A DNA stretch of 45,571 bases from Aquimarina litoralis (GTDB taxonomy: Bacteria; Bacteroidota; Bacteroidia; Flavobacteriales; Flavobacteriaceae): NCBI RefSeq assembly GCF_019295435.1, contig NZ_WEKL01000031.1, forward strand, positions 10,313 through 55,883, read 5' to 3'. Below the pieces are notes generated by a model, which worked only from the letters and a program-made list of their open reading frames with translations, was not told the origin of the DNA and ran no database searches. Positions 17,676-27,222 of the stretch are shown piece by piece (position 1 is the first letter of the stretch; the number at the start of each line of letters is the position of its first letter). The translations under genes were made by a program, and so were the position numbers.

Positions 17676-18629
17676 ATGGCAAAGTTGGTAAACAATATCT
17701 TTTTTCTAATTATTTGCTTTCTGTTTTCTTGTAAACAAAGTAAGACAGAAAATATTCCCAATTATAAACAACATAGTTCTTCTGAAAATGTTGTTGTGGA
17801 TTCTAAACAATATAAGGTTACTAAAAGCTGTCATGACAATATCTATATCATTGATCTAGATTTGAAGGATCGATCTATTCTTATAAAAAACAATGATCAA
17901 CAATTTAAGATTCCTGCTGCTAAATTGATCGAAGACGTTTCAGCTAATGAAATGGTTACTGATTTTGAAATCGTTTGTAATTGTGCTAAAGTAAATAATG
18001 AAATAAGTATCCAATATGAGTTTGACCTCATTCATTATAAATATAAGTCATTTCAGCACAGAATTGTTTTCAAGGATCAAAATGTTTTTATTGAGAAGGC
18101 GTATCATTTGTACAGTGGTAGACAGCAGGAAACACTTTTTGGAAAGGTTTTTCAGGGGAATACTTCCTATTCATATAACTCATCAATTGATTTCGAAAGT
18201 GATACAACACAAATCATAAATTTCAGGAACTTTCAAGACGAAAATTATACACAAAATATAGATTCGTATGTTAGTGAAATTAGAGATTTATATTATCAGC
18301 GTGATTTTGATAGACTAAAGCTGTTTGCAGATACTACGGTATTAGGTATTGCATTGTATAATTTAGAAATAAAAAAAGCATTAGTACGCTACAATGATAT
18401 CGCTTATTATTTAGAACAAGCAAAAGCATATGAAGAGGCTATTTTTCTTTTAGAAAAGATCATCAAAGAGGCTCCAAATAGAACCGTAGCTTATATTAAT
18501 TTAGGAGATGCATATTGGGGGATAGGAGAAAAAGAAAAAGCCAAAAAAGCTTATCTTACTTACATAGAACAAATGAAAGCAAATGGTAAAAAATCTAAAA
18601 TACCTCAAACTGTTCTAGAAAGGATATAA
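17676..18629 (+). CDS. Lipoprotein with C-terminal TPR repeats
   Basis: 317 residues. Signal ends FLFSC (Cys19). Residues 30-190 are beta-rich without a known match. Residues about 238-308 form two TPR-like helix pairs (YYLEQAKAYEEAIFLLEKII, then AYINLGDAYWGIGEKEKAK), which usually mediate protein contacts. Starts directly after the preceding stop; the next gene begins 3 bases after its stop. Candidate immunity or accessory protein of the T6SS module by location only. Confidence 0.65.
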   Translation: MAKLVNNIFFLIICFLFSCKQSKTENIPNYKQHSSSENVVVDSKQYKVTKSCHDNIYIIDLDLKDRSILIKNNDQQFKIPAAKLIEDVSANEMVTDFEIVCNCAKVNNEISIQYEFDLIHYKYKSFQHRIVFKDQNVFIEKAYHLYSGRQQETLFGKVFQGNTSYSYNSSIDFESDTTQIINFRNFQDENYTQNIDSYVSEIRDLYYQRDFDRLKLFADTTVLGIALYNLEIKKALVRYNDIAYYLEQAKAYEEAIFLLEKIIKEAPNRTVAYINLGDAYWGIGEKEKAKKAYLTYIEQMKANGKKSKIPQTVLERI

Positions 18630-18632
18630 ATT

Positions 18633-19418
18633 ATGAACTATAGATTTATTATTACTGTATTATTTGTGATTATTTCTAACACCAAATCCGTTGCACAAAA
18701 AGAGAAGAATAGTATAATTAAAGCGACGATTGATTCTACCTCACTACGTCAAATGGGTTATTTTTCTAATGAGTTCTCTTCTATATTCGAATACTATCAA
18801 TCTGAATTAAAAGATGAACTCAGTGTGTGGTCCGAAAAAATGTTTGGTAGCGCGCAAGGAGTTGATATTACCTATGCGCAACTATTAAACTTTAATTTTT
18901 CTAGTAATTATAAAAACAAAAATTACCCTATTAAGAATCTAAAGGATTTTTCGTATTTGTCCGCCTATGTTTTTAAAGAGAATCAAGAAGTACTTATTGA
19001 TATTACTATTAATAAAGGACCGAATATATTAGGAGACTATAATACCGTTAAGTTACATCCTGATAACGTTTTAAAAAGCACCGATACTATAATGTTTCCT
19101 TTGCAGTTAAGTTTGGTCAATGGATATACTAAAAGTAAAAGCTTGTTTTATAAGAATGGGAGAGTAAAGGAGTTAAAGGTACTTGTAAATGATAAAACTG
19201 TAGGTTACGTAGAGTTATTGGATACGCCTTTGATTCAGCAGTTTAGTATTCAAACTTTGTATACGAAAGATGATAAAATCACCTTAAAACCACTGACTTT
19301 TTATAAAGGAACTAAATACGATGATATTTGTATTTCAGAAATTCAAAGATGCTTAGGAGAGATAGCACACCCTAGTATAAACGAGAAGTATAAGGTAAGA
19401 GAGCTGGAAAAAAGATAA
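18633..19418 (+). CDS. Exported hypothetical protein
   Basis: 261 residues with a signal peptide of about 21 residues ending SVA-Q, the usual flavobacterial style, and no lipobox. The mature protein has strand-rich stretches and hydrophobic LSVWSEKMFG; no family recognised. It ends with a charged RELEKR tail. Tightly packed behind the TPR lipoprotein, 31 bp before the next gene. Confidence 0.6.
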   Translation: MNYRFIITVLFVIISNTKSVAQKEKNSIIKATIDSTSLRQMGYFSNEFSSIFEYYQSELKDELSVWSEKMFGSAQGVDITYAQLLNFNFSSNYKNKNYPIKNLKDFSYLSAYVFKENQEVLIDITINKGPNILGDYNTVKLHPDNVLKSTDTIMFPLQLSLVNGYTKSKSLFYKNGRVKELKVLVNDKTVGYVELLDTPLIQQFSIQTLYTKDDKITLKPLTFYKGTKYDDICISEIQRCLGEIAHPSINEKYKVRELEKR

Positions 19419-19449
19419 CTTTGTACATAATCCTAAATAAACGATCCTT

Positions 19450-20622
19450 TTGAAAAATCTATTGATTGTACTTACGCTTATTCTTCTAATTTCCTGTAAC
19501 TCTAATTCAGTAAAGAAGGATACGCAACAAGAAGGAATTACCATTCTAGAAGATGGTGCTAAAGTAGAGAACGCGGTAGAAGAAGTTCCCGAAAAGGTAG
19601 AAGATGCAGTCGAGAGTGTTGAGGAAACCAAAGAAACCAATGTAATCCCAGAAGAATATGAGGATATATTTGAGCCAACTCCATTTATAGCCAAGATTTT
19701 AGACCAATTAGGAGTATCATCCAGACAAGTATATGAGCAGTTTATAGTGCAGAAAGTAATGCCCTATGATACTAGTAGTACTATTGTGGTAATTCCTACG
19801 GTGGCAAGCCAAGAATATGATTGGGAAGTGTATGTATTGAACAGTTACGTATTGGTAGTAGATTCGGAAACCGCAGAGATCAAACAGCAGTTTTACGAAA
19901 AGAATAACTGGTATTCTGATGCTATTGAGATCCAAGAGATTGCTATTGATACAGCCAATTACACAGTTGCAGAGGGAAAACGAGCTTTTGGGATAATAGT
20001 TTATTATATAGGGTCTTCCAGACCAAATCCTATGAATTCTAAAACGCTGTCACTATTTATCCAAGAAGAGAATGCGTTGGTACGAATTTTAGATGCCTTC
20101 GAAATGCAATCCTTTGGGGGTGAGTGGGATGTAAAGTGTACTGGTGAGTTTATTCAAGTGGATAAGATTCTCGTAATGGATACCCATCAATACAATGGAT
20201 TTTATGATATCAAAGTACGTATAGAAACTACGAATATCGAATCTTTTGAGAAGGGAGAAGATGATTGTGAGGAGAAAAAGACAATACGAAAATCAGAAAA
20301 ATTACTAAGGTATTATGGTAGTTATCATTTGCATAATAAAACCTATTCCTTAGAAACCAAATCCTCTTGTGGTTTGGAAATCAAATTAGAAGGAGATCAA
20401 TATTATCTAAAAACGAACAAAAGAGAGCATGCAGGAACCTTTGTAATTAAGGATGGTTATATCACTTTTAAAGAATTATTTGCTGATAATCCTAAAAGAG
20501 AGGTGCAAGGCAGCTATAGTGAAAATGAAATTGTGATACAAAACTATGGCAATGCTATGAATGAATTTACCGTTTTCGAAGAATGCGATCTGAAATATTT
20601 ACGTTTGGTGTTAGAGGATTGA
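19450..20622 (+). CDS. Lipoprotein with acidic linker, TTG start
   Basis: 390 residues. The reading frame has no ATG at its beginning, and the lipoprotein signal (KNLLIVLTLILLISC, Cys16) is complete only if the TTG at 19450-19452 is used as start. After the Cys comes an acidic, Val-rich linker (EVPEKVEDAVESVEE) and then a large beta-rich body with Cys residues late on (KCTGE, DDCEE, SSCGLE, EECDL). The segment GSYHLHNKTYSLETK followed by DGYITFKEL looks like a small separate beta domain. No family recognised. Last gene of the run that begins at tssD. Confidence 0.6.
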   Translation: MKNLLIVLTLILLISCNSNSVKKDTQQEGITILEDGAKVENAVEEVPEKVEDAVESVEETKETNVIPEEYEDIFEPTPFIAKILDQLGVSSRQVYEQFIVQKVMPYDTSSTIVVIPTVASQEYDWEVYVLNSYVLVVDSETAEIKQQFYEKNNWYSDAIEIQEIAIDTANYTVAEGKRAFGIIVYYIGSSRPNPMNSKTLSLFIQEENALVRILDAFEMQSFGGEWDVKCTGEFIQVDKILVMDTHQYNGFYDIKVRIETTNIESFEKGEDDCEEKKTIRKSEKLLRYYGSYHLHNKTYSLETKSSCGLEIKLEGDQYYLKTNKREHAGTFVIKDGYITFKELFADNPKREVQGSYSENEIVIQNYGNAMNEFTVFEECDLKYLRLVLED

Positions 20623-20879
20623 TCTTTTTAATTTTTTATATAGGACTACCACATTTTGTAACACTATCCCAATAGCTATGAGGTGTTGAAGTTTTGGTAT
20701 TGAAAAAAAAGAAAAAGAAGTCATAGCGATATAACTTCTAAAGTAACATAGTTTTACTTTAACTTTTATAAAAAGTCCCTGATCACAAATTTTTCTGTTT
20801 CGTTTCAAAACAGTTCTTATTTTTAAATAACTCTTCGTGATTTTAGTATAGTATAATACAAGTTTTGTACCGGCCTATC

Positions 20880-21045
20880 AAAAAGAATTTTAAAAATCAA
20901 GGCAGCAGTTTGGACTTGGGATGAAAAACTGTTTGAGCATAGCGAGTTTTTTTCATCCGTGGCTGGTGATGCCGTAGTATTTTCTTAAGTTCGTTTTGTA
21001 AGCCTAGACTTTTTTGTTTCTTTTTTTGGCAATGAAAAAAAGAAA
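20880..21045 (+). repeat. Dispersed repeat family B, copy 2 (long form)
   Basis: The 3' part (21010-21045) matches 11643-11679. The 5' part (AAGGCAGCAGTTTGGAC through GGTGATGCCG) holds self-complementary stretches such as the paired GATGAAAAAC and GTTTTTTTCATC. Noncoding. The remaining gap 20623-20879 shows no supported gene; one minus-strand frame there has no signal or family features. Confidence 0.6.
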
Positions 21046-21192
21046 AGGGATACCTAAATCAATTAAAAGAGGCAATATTTATATAACTTTTAAGAGAATA
21101 TTTTTTTACTTACACTTTCATCAAAGCACTTATTTTTATCTAAAAAGGAATAATCTTTGTATATACCACCACCTAACCAAAGTTTTTGTCTA

Positions 21193-21867
21193 ATGAATAA
21201 GGGAATTTTCATCATCATCATTTTATGCAGTATTCAATGTTTTGCTCAACAGCAAACATATGACGAATTGCTTCAGGATATAGAAAGGACAAGGAAATCA
21301 AAACAAATAGCCTATACCAATGCAGTTTCCGCAGAAGAAAAAAATACTATTATAACAGAAAGTAGAGTATATATTTATAATACTTTGACAGACAAGATAT
21401 TTCCATTTTGGTATGGAACGCAGTGGGATTTTAATGGTCATACCAAAACGCCTAAAAAAGGAAAAATAGCTTGCGGTTATTTTATTACGACTACTTTAGA
21501 GGATATGGGATTCAATATTCCTAGATATAAATGGGCGCAATCTGCATCAGAAATATTTATCAAAAAGCTAGCAGGCAATGCTATCAAGCGTTTTACAAAT
21601 GCATCAGTCAAAGATGTAGAGGAATATCTCTTACCAAAAGGTAATGGACTTTATCTAGTAGGATTGGATGATCATACGGGATATATTTTGGTAAAAGATC
21701 AGGAAGTTAGATTTATACATTCTAGTTATTACCAACCCGAAATTGGAGTCATGTCTGAAGCTTTAAATACAGAAAATCCTTTGAAATATTCCAAATATCG
21801 CATTATCGGAAAGTTGTTATCAGATACTATGATTATCAATTGGATAACTAATCTTCGGTATCAATAG
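21193..21867 (+). CDS. Secreted NlpC/P60-like papain-fold protein
   Basis: 224 residues from the ATG at 21193, which places a signal peptide (MNKGIFIIIILCSIQCFA-Q) correctly; the frame itself opens 12 residues earlier. Candidate catalytic Cys in KKGKIACGYFI, then a helix TTLEDMGF, later a His in GLDDHTGYILV and FIHSSY. That Cys-then-His order and the HTGYI strand resemble NlpC/P60 or related amidase folds that process cell-wall peptides or other amides. The match is partial, so activity is unproven. It lies alone between repeats. Confidence 0.55.
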   Translation: MNKGIFIIIILCSIQCFAQQQTYDELLQDIERTRKSKQIAYTNAVSAEEKNTIITESRVYIYNTLTDKIFPFWYGTQWDFNGHTKTPKKGKIACGYFITTTLEDMGFNIPRYKWAQSASEIFIKKLAGNAIKRFTNASVKDVEEYLLPKGNGLYLVGLDDHTGYILVKDQEVRFIHSSYYQPEIGVMSEALNTENPLKYSKYRIIGKLLSDTMIINWITNLRYQ

Positions 21868-21949
21868 AAAACTTTGTGTACTATATCTTTCATACAAGTA
21901 AGCTTTCTATATTTTAGTTGAGTATAATAGATGTAATCCATTCCCTTGT

Positions 21950-22125
21950 TCATTTCTTTTGCTTGTCCAAAAGAAACGAACCAAAGAAAAAGACACTTTT
22001 TCATAGGAATTTTTTAGCTTAGGCTAAAAACCATCCTGCAAACTCCGCGGCGCTACGCACCTGAATCTCGGAGCTTTGCCAGGATTATTCTTTTGAAAAA
22101 GAGTTTAGCTTAAAAAACCTTGGCA
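21950..22125. repeat. Structured intergenic element, possible repeat
   Basis: GC-rich, self-complementary region: TTTTGCTTGTCCAAAAGAAA at the left and a hairpin-like centre with CCTGCAAACTCCGCGGCGC and GGAGCTTTGCCAGG. TTTAGCTTA-type motifs flank it at 22014 and 22106. No frame is supported. Only one copy is in the window, but its structure is like the noncoding dispersed elements here. Confidence 0.4.
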
Positions 22126-22305
22126 TTAACATCAAACCTATACGTATTTGTTTTATTATTAGTTCATTATATATAGTTAGAAGCGAATAGCAATTTAATC
22201 CTTAAAAAAATTAAGGGAATCTTCCAACAAGAACAGTGGTTTTCAGGGGTGTTTTTTATGTAGGAAAACCGTTACTTTGAATATCAGCAACTAACAACAC
22301 ACATT

Positions 22306-23049
22306 ATGCCTATTTTCGCCCTAAATGAACACCTTGAGCATTACCATACGTTAAAAAGCCAGTTCGTATCTCCTTACAACAAATCTGAAGTGTTGATGGA
22401 GGTAAATCTTTATAAAAAAGTAATCAATACCGGACTGATCCAGAATATCCAGAAAAAACCAGTTATTGAGTTTTATACCACTACCGATAAAAAAGAAATC
22501 CCAAGAAAACACTGGACATCACAAATGAAAAAGGCGGCATTGGCCTATATCAAAGAATACCCAATTCTAGATGCTGGAAAAACCTATTCATGGTTTAGTA
22601 AACTCGTTTTTTCTACAGCAGCTATTGGGATTTTGGCAGCAAGTGCTTTTATTTTTTACTTAGCTTTTTTTACCGGTCCACAAGCTAACAGTGCGATGGA
22701 TGATTTTGTTTCCTTACCAGAAATAGGGGATAAGTACTATGGATTTATCCATCAGACTCTTGATGAAGATCAAACACCTTTTTTAGCGCATGGATGGATT
22801 AAAATTGTAGAAACCAATCCGAAGGATAGTACATGCAAGTATGTAACGAGTGCTAGTTTAGGGAATCTAACCTTTGATACTTTACAGGCTGAACATACCA
22901 ATTTTTCTGCCCAATTGATTGAAGGAAAGTTTATCGCTGATAAATCTGCTCAGAAAATATCGATTGTTTCCCATGATAAGCGAATGAAATTTGACGCTCA
23001 GGTTATGAGTGATAATACGGATTATTATAAAATAACCTCGATCAAATAA
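22306..23049 (+). CDS. Membrane protein of unknown function
   Basis: 247 residues. Residues 1-98 are polar and soluble-looking, then one hydrophobic segment at about 101-125 (LVFSTAAIGILAASAFIFYLAF), then a 120-residue domain that would lie outside the cytoplasm. No signal peptide and no family recognised. Upstream, TTACTTTG at 22272-22279 may be a -7 box. Converges with the EreA/ChaN-like gene, 10 bp between stops. Confidence 0.65.
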   Translation: MPIFALNEHLEHYHTLKSQFVSPYNKSEVLMEVNLYKKVINTGLIQNIQKKPVIEFYTTTDKKEIPRKHWTSQMKKAALAYIKEYPILDAGKTYSWFSKLVFSTAAIGILAASAFIFYLAFFTGPQANSAMDDFVSLPEIGDKYYGFIHQTLDEDQTPFLAHGWIKIVETNPKDSTCKYVTSASLGNLTFDTLQAEHTNFSAQLIEGKFIADKSAQKISIVSHDKRMKFDAQVMSDNTDYYKITSIK

Positions 23050-23059
23050 CTTTTCAAAA

Positions 23060-24250
23060 CTAAAAACTCTTAAAAGCTTCAGCATCTTTCACCAACACCA
23101 CAAAGTCATAGGCAAACAGGACTTTTTTAAAGGCATCGGAAAATCGATCTCCATAACCATATACTCGTAGCGGTTGTAGGTTTAGCACATAGTATTTTTG
23201 GTTTATAGTGGGAACTATTTTTTGTAACTCTTCAGGAAAATGTTTGATATTATCAAAAGGTACTACCGGATTGGGAGCAAATGGATTTCCGGTAGCAACT
23301 GTACCAGAGATTCCCATAACGAGATAGTGTAAAGATTTCTTGTCATTTACAATGGCTAGTTCATGTATCAGATTAGAGACATCATAAATATTAGTTCTTG
23401 TTAATCCTTTTGCTGCATGATTAGCACCTAGTTTAAAAATAACTTTGGGCAAAGTTTCTTTTCGTAAAGCTTGGTTATAATAGTTTATAAAATTTCGTTT
23501 CATTAACTGCCCACGTACATTATTGTTTTTGTAGTATTCTTTAGTAAGATTGTTATAGGCATAGATTTCTTTGGTTTTCCATAATTGCTTCAGGATTTCT
23601 TGTTCTTTAGGATCTGTAGCGATTTGTAATAATTCTTGATGTGTGGTTTCATCATATTTAAAAATATAGGTGTCATTGAAATTTTTATTCCCAATAGCTT
23701 GCGAGTAAGCTGCGTCAGCATCTTTTTGTAAAACAGCAAGTTTCGCTTTGAGTTTATCGTTACTAGTAGTACGTATCAGATGATCAAAGTTCATACGAAA
23801 CTGTACCATAAATGTTTGATCAATTCCCCAGATGCTTCCTTTACGCTGTATCACATTCGTAAATAAGGTATAATCATCTTTATTATTATAAAATGGAATA
23901 GCAAATGGAAACTCTTTGTGTATAGCTATCGCAGCAGTTATAGGATCTTTGGAACCTGCTACTTTCTGAATGGTTTTGGCGGCAACCGCATCCGTCTCGA
24001 TACATAGAGTTTTGTATCCAAAAGGTTGTGCAATGTTATAAAGAGCATTGGTGAATTCACCCACTTCTTTAATTCCATGCTGTTCCCCAATCATTACAAA
24101 CTGACTATTCTCTAAATGCTTTTTGGTAAAAGAAACAAATGTGTTATCGGTGAGTTGTTCTACTTCAAAACTATAATCAGATAGTTCAACAGTTTTTTGA
24201 GGATACGCTAAAGAAAATGTGCAAAGGGCAAGTAATACAATAATTCTCAT
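23060..24250 (-). CDS. Secreted EreA/ChaN-like protein
   Basis: 396 residues from the ATG at 24248-24250, which begins a clean signal peptide (MRIIVLLALCTFSLA-YPQ). The longer frame starts at a TTG that overlaps the perfect -7 box TAATTTTG (24275-24282), so it is rejected. The start of the mature domain holds FVMIGEQHGIKEV, the GExHG signature of the erythromycin-esterase/ChaN/TIKI-like superfamily, followed by LCIETDAV and later KLGANHAAKG, also typical. These proteins bind metal or act as hydrolases; the substrate is unknown. Likely periplasmic or secreted. Confidence 0.78.
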   Translation of the reverse strand: MRIIVLLALCTFSLAYPQKTVELSDYSFEVEQLTDNTFVSFTKKHLENSQFVMIGEQHGIKEVGEFTNALYNIAQPFGYKTLCIETDAVAAKTIQKVAGSKDPITAAIAIHKEFPFAIPFYNNKDDYTLFTNVIQRKGSIWGIDQTFMVQFRMNFDHLIRTTSNDKLKAKLAVLQKDADAAYSQAIGNKNFNDTYIFKYDETTHQELLQIATDPKEQEILKQLWKTKEIYAYNNLTKEYYKNNNVRGQLMKRNFINYYNQALRKETLPKVIFKLGANHAAKGLTRTNIYDVSNLIHELAIVNDKKSLHYLVMGISGTVATGNPFAPNPVVPFDNIKHFPEELQKIVPTINQKYYVLNLQPLRVYGYGDRFSDAFKKVLFAYDFVVLVKDAEAFKSF

Positions 24251-24416
24251 GTTCACGTTTTTAGATTGATGATTCAAAATTAGGAGGTTTCCTTTCTATT
24301 TTTTTTGAGAATTCTTTGAAAGTGGATATCTATTGTGTGAACTCTGATATTTGATCTATGAAACACCATATACGTATACTGAAGGGTTTTTAATTTTGCA
24401 GTAATCACCGCTTAAA

Positions 24417-24460
24417 GCAAGAATAGTCTTGCGGTATTCTAATGTAAATAGCTATTTTTA
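24417..24460 (+). promoter_or_regulatory. Candidate operator plus promoter of the LytS/LytTR pair
   Basis: GCAAGA-ATAG-TCTTGC (24417-24432) is a perfect 6-4-6 inverted repeat; TATTTTTA at 24453-24460 starts 29 bp from its centre. The ATG of the kinase is at 24483. Same spacing as the other operator blocks in the window, though the arm sequence differs. Confidence 0.45.
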
Positions 24461-24482
24461 ACTTGATTTAGCATATGTATAT

Positions 24483-25517
24483 ATGGAAAAACAACCACCA
24501 AAATTATCACTGCTTTGGAGATGCATGATCGTATTTATCATTGCTGCAGTAATGATGGGAATCATTTATATCGCTTCTAAATTTAAAGAACCACCAGGAT
24601 TTAATTTCTTTTTTGAGGTGTTATGGATGTTTATCATATTTCTTTGTTTTGAAACCATAAGTCGCGCACAAAATTATGTAAGTAAACGTTCGGATTCTAA
24701 TGTAATTCTACTAATAGGAGGTGTTGTAACTGGTACCATTACCTATACCATTTTGTTTTATTTATACAAATGGCTAGATCATTGGGTTTTGCATAGTGAG
24801 CCACCTTTATTACAACATATGGTTTTTTCTGTATTGATAGGAATTGCGATTTCGGTTATACTAGGCTTGATTCAATTGGCGTATAACTGGAAAAATCAGT
24901 ATTACATTTCACAAATCCAAAATGAGAAGTTTAAAAAAGAAATCATCAAAGCTAATTTGTCGATCCTAAAGAATCAATTGGATCCACACTTTATGTTTAA
25001 TAATTTTAATACGTTGTATTATTTGATCAATGAAGATAGTCAATTGGCTCAAAAATTCTTAAAAAACATTGCTGATGTATATCGTTACATTCTGCAACAT
25101 AACGAGCAAGCTATGATTCCGATAGCACAAGAATATAAAATGGTAAAACAATACGTGTCATTAATTGAACAACGATATAAGAGTGCCTTACAAGTCCATG
25201 ATACGGTGGATACCAGTTTATTTTCAGAAAAGAGTATTCCACCACTAGTATTACAGCAGTTAATAGAAAATGCAGTAAAGCACAATCGTATTGATGATCA
25301 AGCACCATTGCATATTTATTTTCAGGCGGATGATACTTATTTTACGGTAAAGAACAATCACAACCCAAAACAGCAGGTACATACTACAGGTACAGGTTTA
25401 GATAATATTACCAAACGATATGATTTTTTAACAGATAAAGAAGTGTTGATTTCTCGAACGGATGACGAGTTTAGTGTTTCTGTACCCCTAATTTTTAGTA
25501 CGAATGGATCCAATTAA
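24483..25517 (+). CDS. LytS-type sensor histidine kinase
   Basis: 344 residues: four membrane helices (about 12-32, 41-59, 74-94, 111-133), then a His_kinase domain with the phospho-acceptor H169 in NQLDPHFMFNNFN and a C-terminal ATP-binding part with LIENAVKHN as the N-box and TGLDNITKRY. There is no extracellular sensor domain, so it senses through the membrane part. Its stop overlaps the response-regulator start by 14 bp, so the two are co-translated. This is the standard LytS/LytTR pair of Bacteroidota; the signal is not known. Confidence 0.9.
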   Translation: MEKQPPKLSLLWRCMIVFIIAAVMMGIIYIASKFKEPPGFNFFFEVLWMFIIFLCFETISRAQNYVSKRSDSNVILLIGGVVTGTITYTILFYLYKWLDHWVLHSEPPLLQHMVFSVLIGIAISVILGLIQLAYNWKNQYYISQIQNEKFKKEIIKANLSILKNQLDPHFMFNNFNTLYYLINEDSQLAQKFLKNIADVYRYILQHNEQAMIPIAQEYKMVKQYVSLIEQRYKSALQVHDTVDTSLFSEKSIPPLVLQQLIENAVKHNRIDDQAPLHIYFQADDTYFTVKNNHNPKQQVHTTGTGLDNITKRYDFLTDKEVLISRTDDEFSVSVPLIFSTNGSN

Positions 25518-26280
25518 AACGGTAATCATTGAAGATGAATCGACAGCGAGAGATCACTTGGTGAAACTGATTTCTCAGTTGGATACAGATATTGTAGTAA
25601 CTACTATGCTTGCCACGGTACAAGATAGTGTAGAATGGCTTAAGAATCATGAGCATCCAGATTTGATTTTCATGGATATTCAGCTATCTGATGGACTTTC
25701 TTTTGAAATCCTAGACGCTGTGTCTATTGCTGTTCCTATTATCTTTATTACTGCGTATGATGCCTATGCGGTTAAAGCATTTAAAACCACAGGAATTGAT
25801 TATTTATTAAAACCTCTGAGTTTAGAAGATTTGCAACAGGCGATACAACAGTACCAACAGCAGCATACCTATCAAGAAGAACGAGTTTTACGACATGTCG
25901 ATATTACACAATTGTTAAAACAACCGAATGCACCTCAATACAAAGAACGTTTCTTATTGCGATCAGGAACTAGTATGATTCCTGTGACAACAAAGGATAT
26001 CGCATATTTTTATAGAGACGAATTGGTATTTGCTAAGTTGTGGGATAATCAGTTGTTTCCTTTAGATGATTCCTTACAGCAATTACAATCGGTATTAGAC
26101 CCAAGAATATTTGTACGGTTGAATAGGCAATTATTAGTAAATATCCAGGCGATTGATAAATTGGTTCCTGCAAAACCCGGACAAGTGAGTGTCATCCTTC
26201 ATCCACCTTTTGATACTGAAATTCAATTAAGCCCAGAACGATCCCGTTGGCTTAAACAAGTGCTGGATGGGAATTGGTAG
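25504..26280 (+). CDS. LytTR-family response regulator
   Basis: 258 residues: a receiver domain with acidic pair E10-D11, phospho-acceptor D58 (LIFMDIQLSDG), T78 (FITAYDAYA) and K96-P97 region (DYLLKPLS), then a LytTR DNA-binding domain from about 148 (RFLLRSGTSMIPV to the final LKQVLDGNW). It is paired with the kinase before it. It is followed by 940 bp without genes. Confidence 0.92.
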   Translation: MDPIKTVIIEDESTARDHLVKLISQLDTDIVVTTMLATVQDSVEWLKNHEHPDLIFMDIQLSDGLSFEILDAVSIAVPIIFITAYDAYAVKAFKTTGIDYLLKPLSLEDLQQAIQQYQQQHTYQEERVLRHVDITQLLKQPNAPQYKERFLLRSGTSMIPVTTKDIAYFYRDELVFAKLWDNQLFPLDDSLQQLQSVLDPRIFVRLNRQLLVNIQAIDKLVPAKPGQVSVILHPPFDTEIQLSPERSRWLKQVLDGNW

Positions 26281-26287
26281 GCTTGAT

Positions 26288-26595
26288 TTTCAGCTCTCGC
26301 CAGTGTTCGAACCCTGAAGTTCACATTGAGCCTGTCGAAATGTTCCCGAAGGGTGAATTTACAGAGTTTTGAGATAAATATTAAGCTTACCGGGCTTCGA
26401 GATGGATGCTGAGCCTGTCGAAGTACAGCCCTCGGATAGATTCGAACCCTGAGGTGTCACATTGAGCTTGTCGAAATGTTCTCGAAGGGTGAATTCACAA
26501 TATTTTGATGCCTTTACTAAGCTTACTGGGCTTCGAGACCCTCAGCCCTCGAGTTGATTCGAACACTGAGCGAAGCCGAAGTGTTAGCTGCCACA
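26288..26595. repeat. Dispersed repeat family A, copy 3
   Basis: Contains TTCGAACCCTGAGG, CACATTGAGCTTGTCGAAAT, GGGCTTCGAGA and TCGAAGGGTGA blocks as in the other copies. Noncoding. Confidence 0.8.
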
Positions 26596-26949
26596 ACGCC
26601 AGTATATTCCTCACAAACCAAATCACAGCTGTCAGTATCTATCTAGTGAGTAAGCGTTAATACAGGAATTCAAAATGTATGAGTCTACAAAGAAAGCGTT
26701 TTCAAAGTCTTGTTTTATAAGGCTTTACTCCAACGTCAGGCTGTCAGTATATGTTTTTGGTATTGAAAAATCGGTAATAATTTTCAGAAAGTGTTAAAAA
26801 TTAATTGGTTAAGATTTAATTTTAACAGAAGATTATCAATACAAAGACTCAAATACAAAATTATCGGTATTGTAATTGACCCTATAGCTACTCAAATGAA
26901 TGTTAAACTCAATCTGGATGTGTTTATGTAGAGTTTTAGATATTGTTTG
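26596..26949. other. Noncoding stretch, nothing recognised
   Basis: 354 bp between two family A repeats. The only detail is GCTGTCAGTAT occurring twice (near 26627 and 26743). Two short overlapping frames near its right end lie mostly in repeat and carry no signal or motif. Confidence 0.5.
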
Positions 26950-27140
26950 TACAGTGAGCTTGTTAGACATTGTCGAAGGGTGAGGCTCTCGGACCCTGGT
27001 GAAACACCTAGTTTGTCGGACTTCGAGATGGATGCTGAGCCTGTCGAAGTACAGCCCTCGGAATCGAACACTGAGCGAAGCCGAAGTGTAAGTTTCCTTC
27101 ATAAGGCGTACATGTGTCGAAATGTTCTCTAAGGGTAAGC
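26950..27140. repeat. Dispersed repeat family A, copy 4
   Basis: Contains GTGAGCTTGTTAGACATTGT, GAGATGGATGCTGAGCCTGT and TCGAACACTGAGCGAAGCC, the latter two shared with the copy at 26288. Noncoding. Confidence 0.75.
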
Positions 27141-27222
27141 TTGTGAAGCATTAGTCTTCTACAGACTGCCAATTGATATTTAATTCAATAATAAACATCC
27201 AGATTACTAAAACAAATGAAGT

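Noticed and set aside
22234-22279. GTGGTTTTCAGG plus TTACTTTG as another operator block before 22306
   Set aside because: Spacing fits but the arms are not complementary, so it is not counted as an operator.
26836-27132. Two overlapping frames near 27 kb
   Set aside because: Mostly inside family A repeat copy 4, no coding features.
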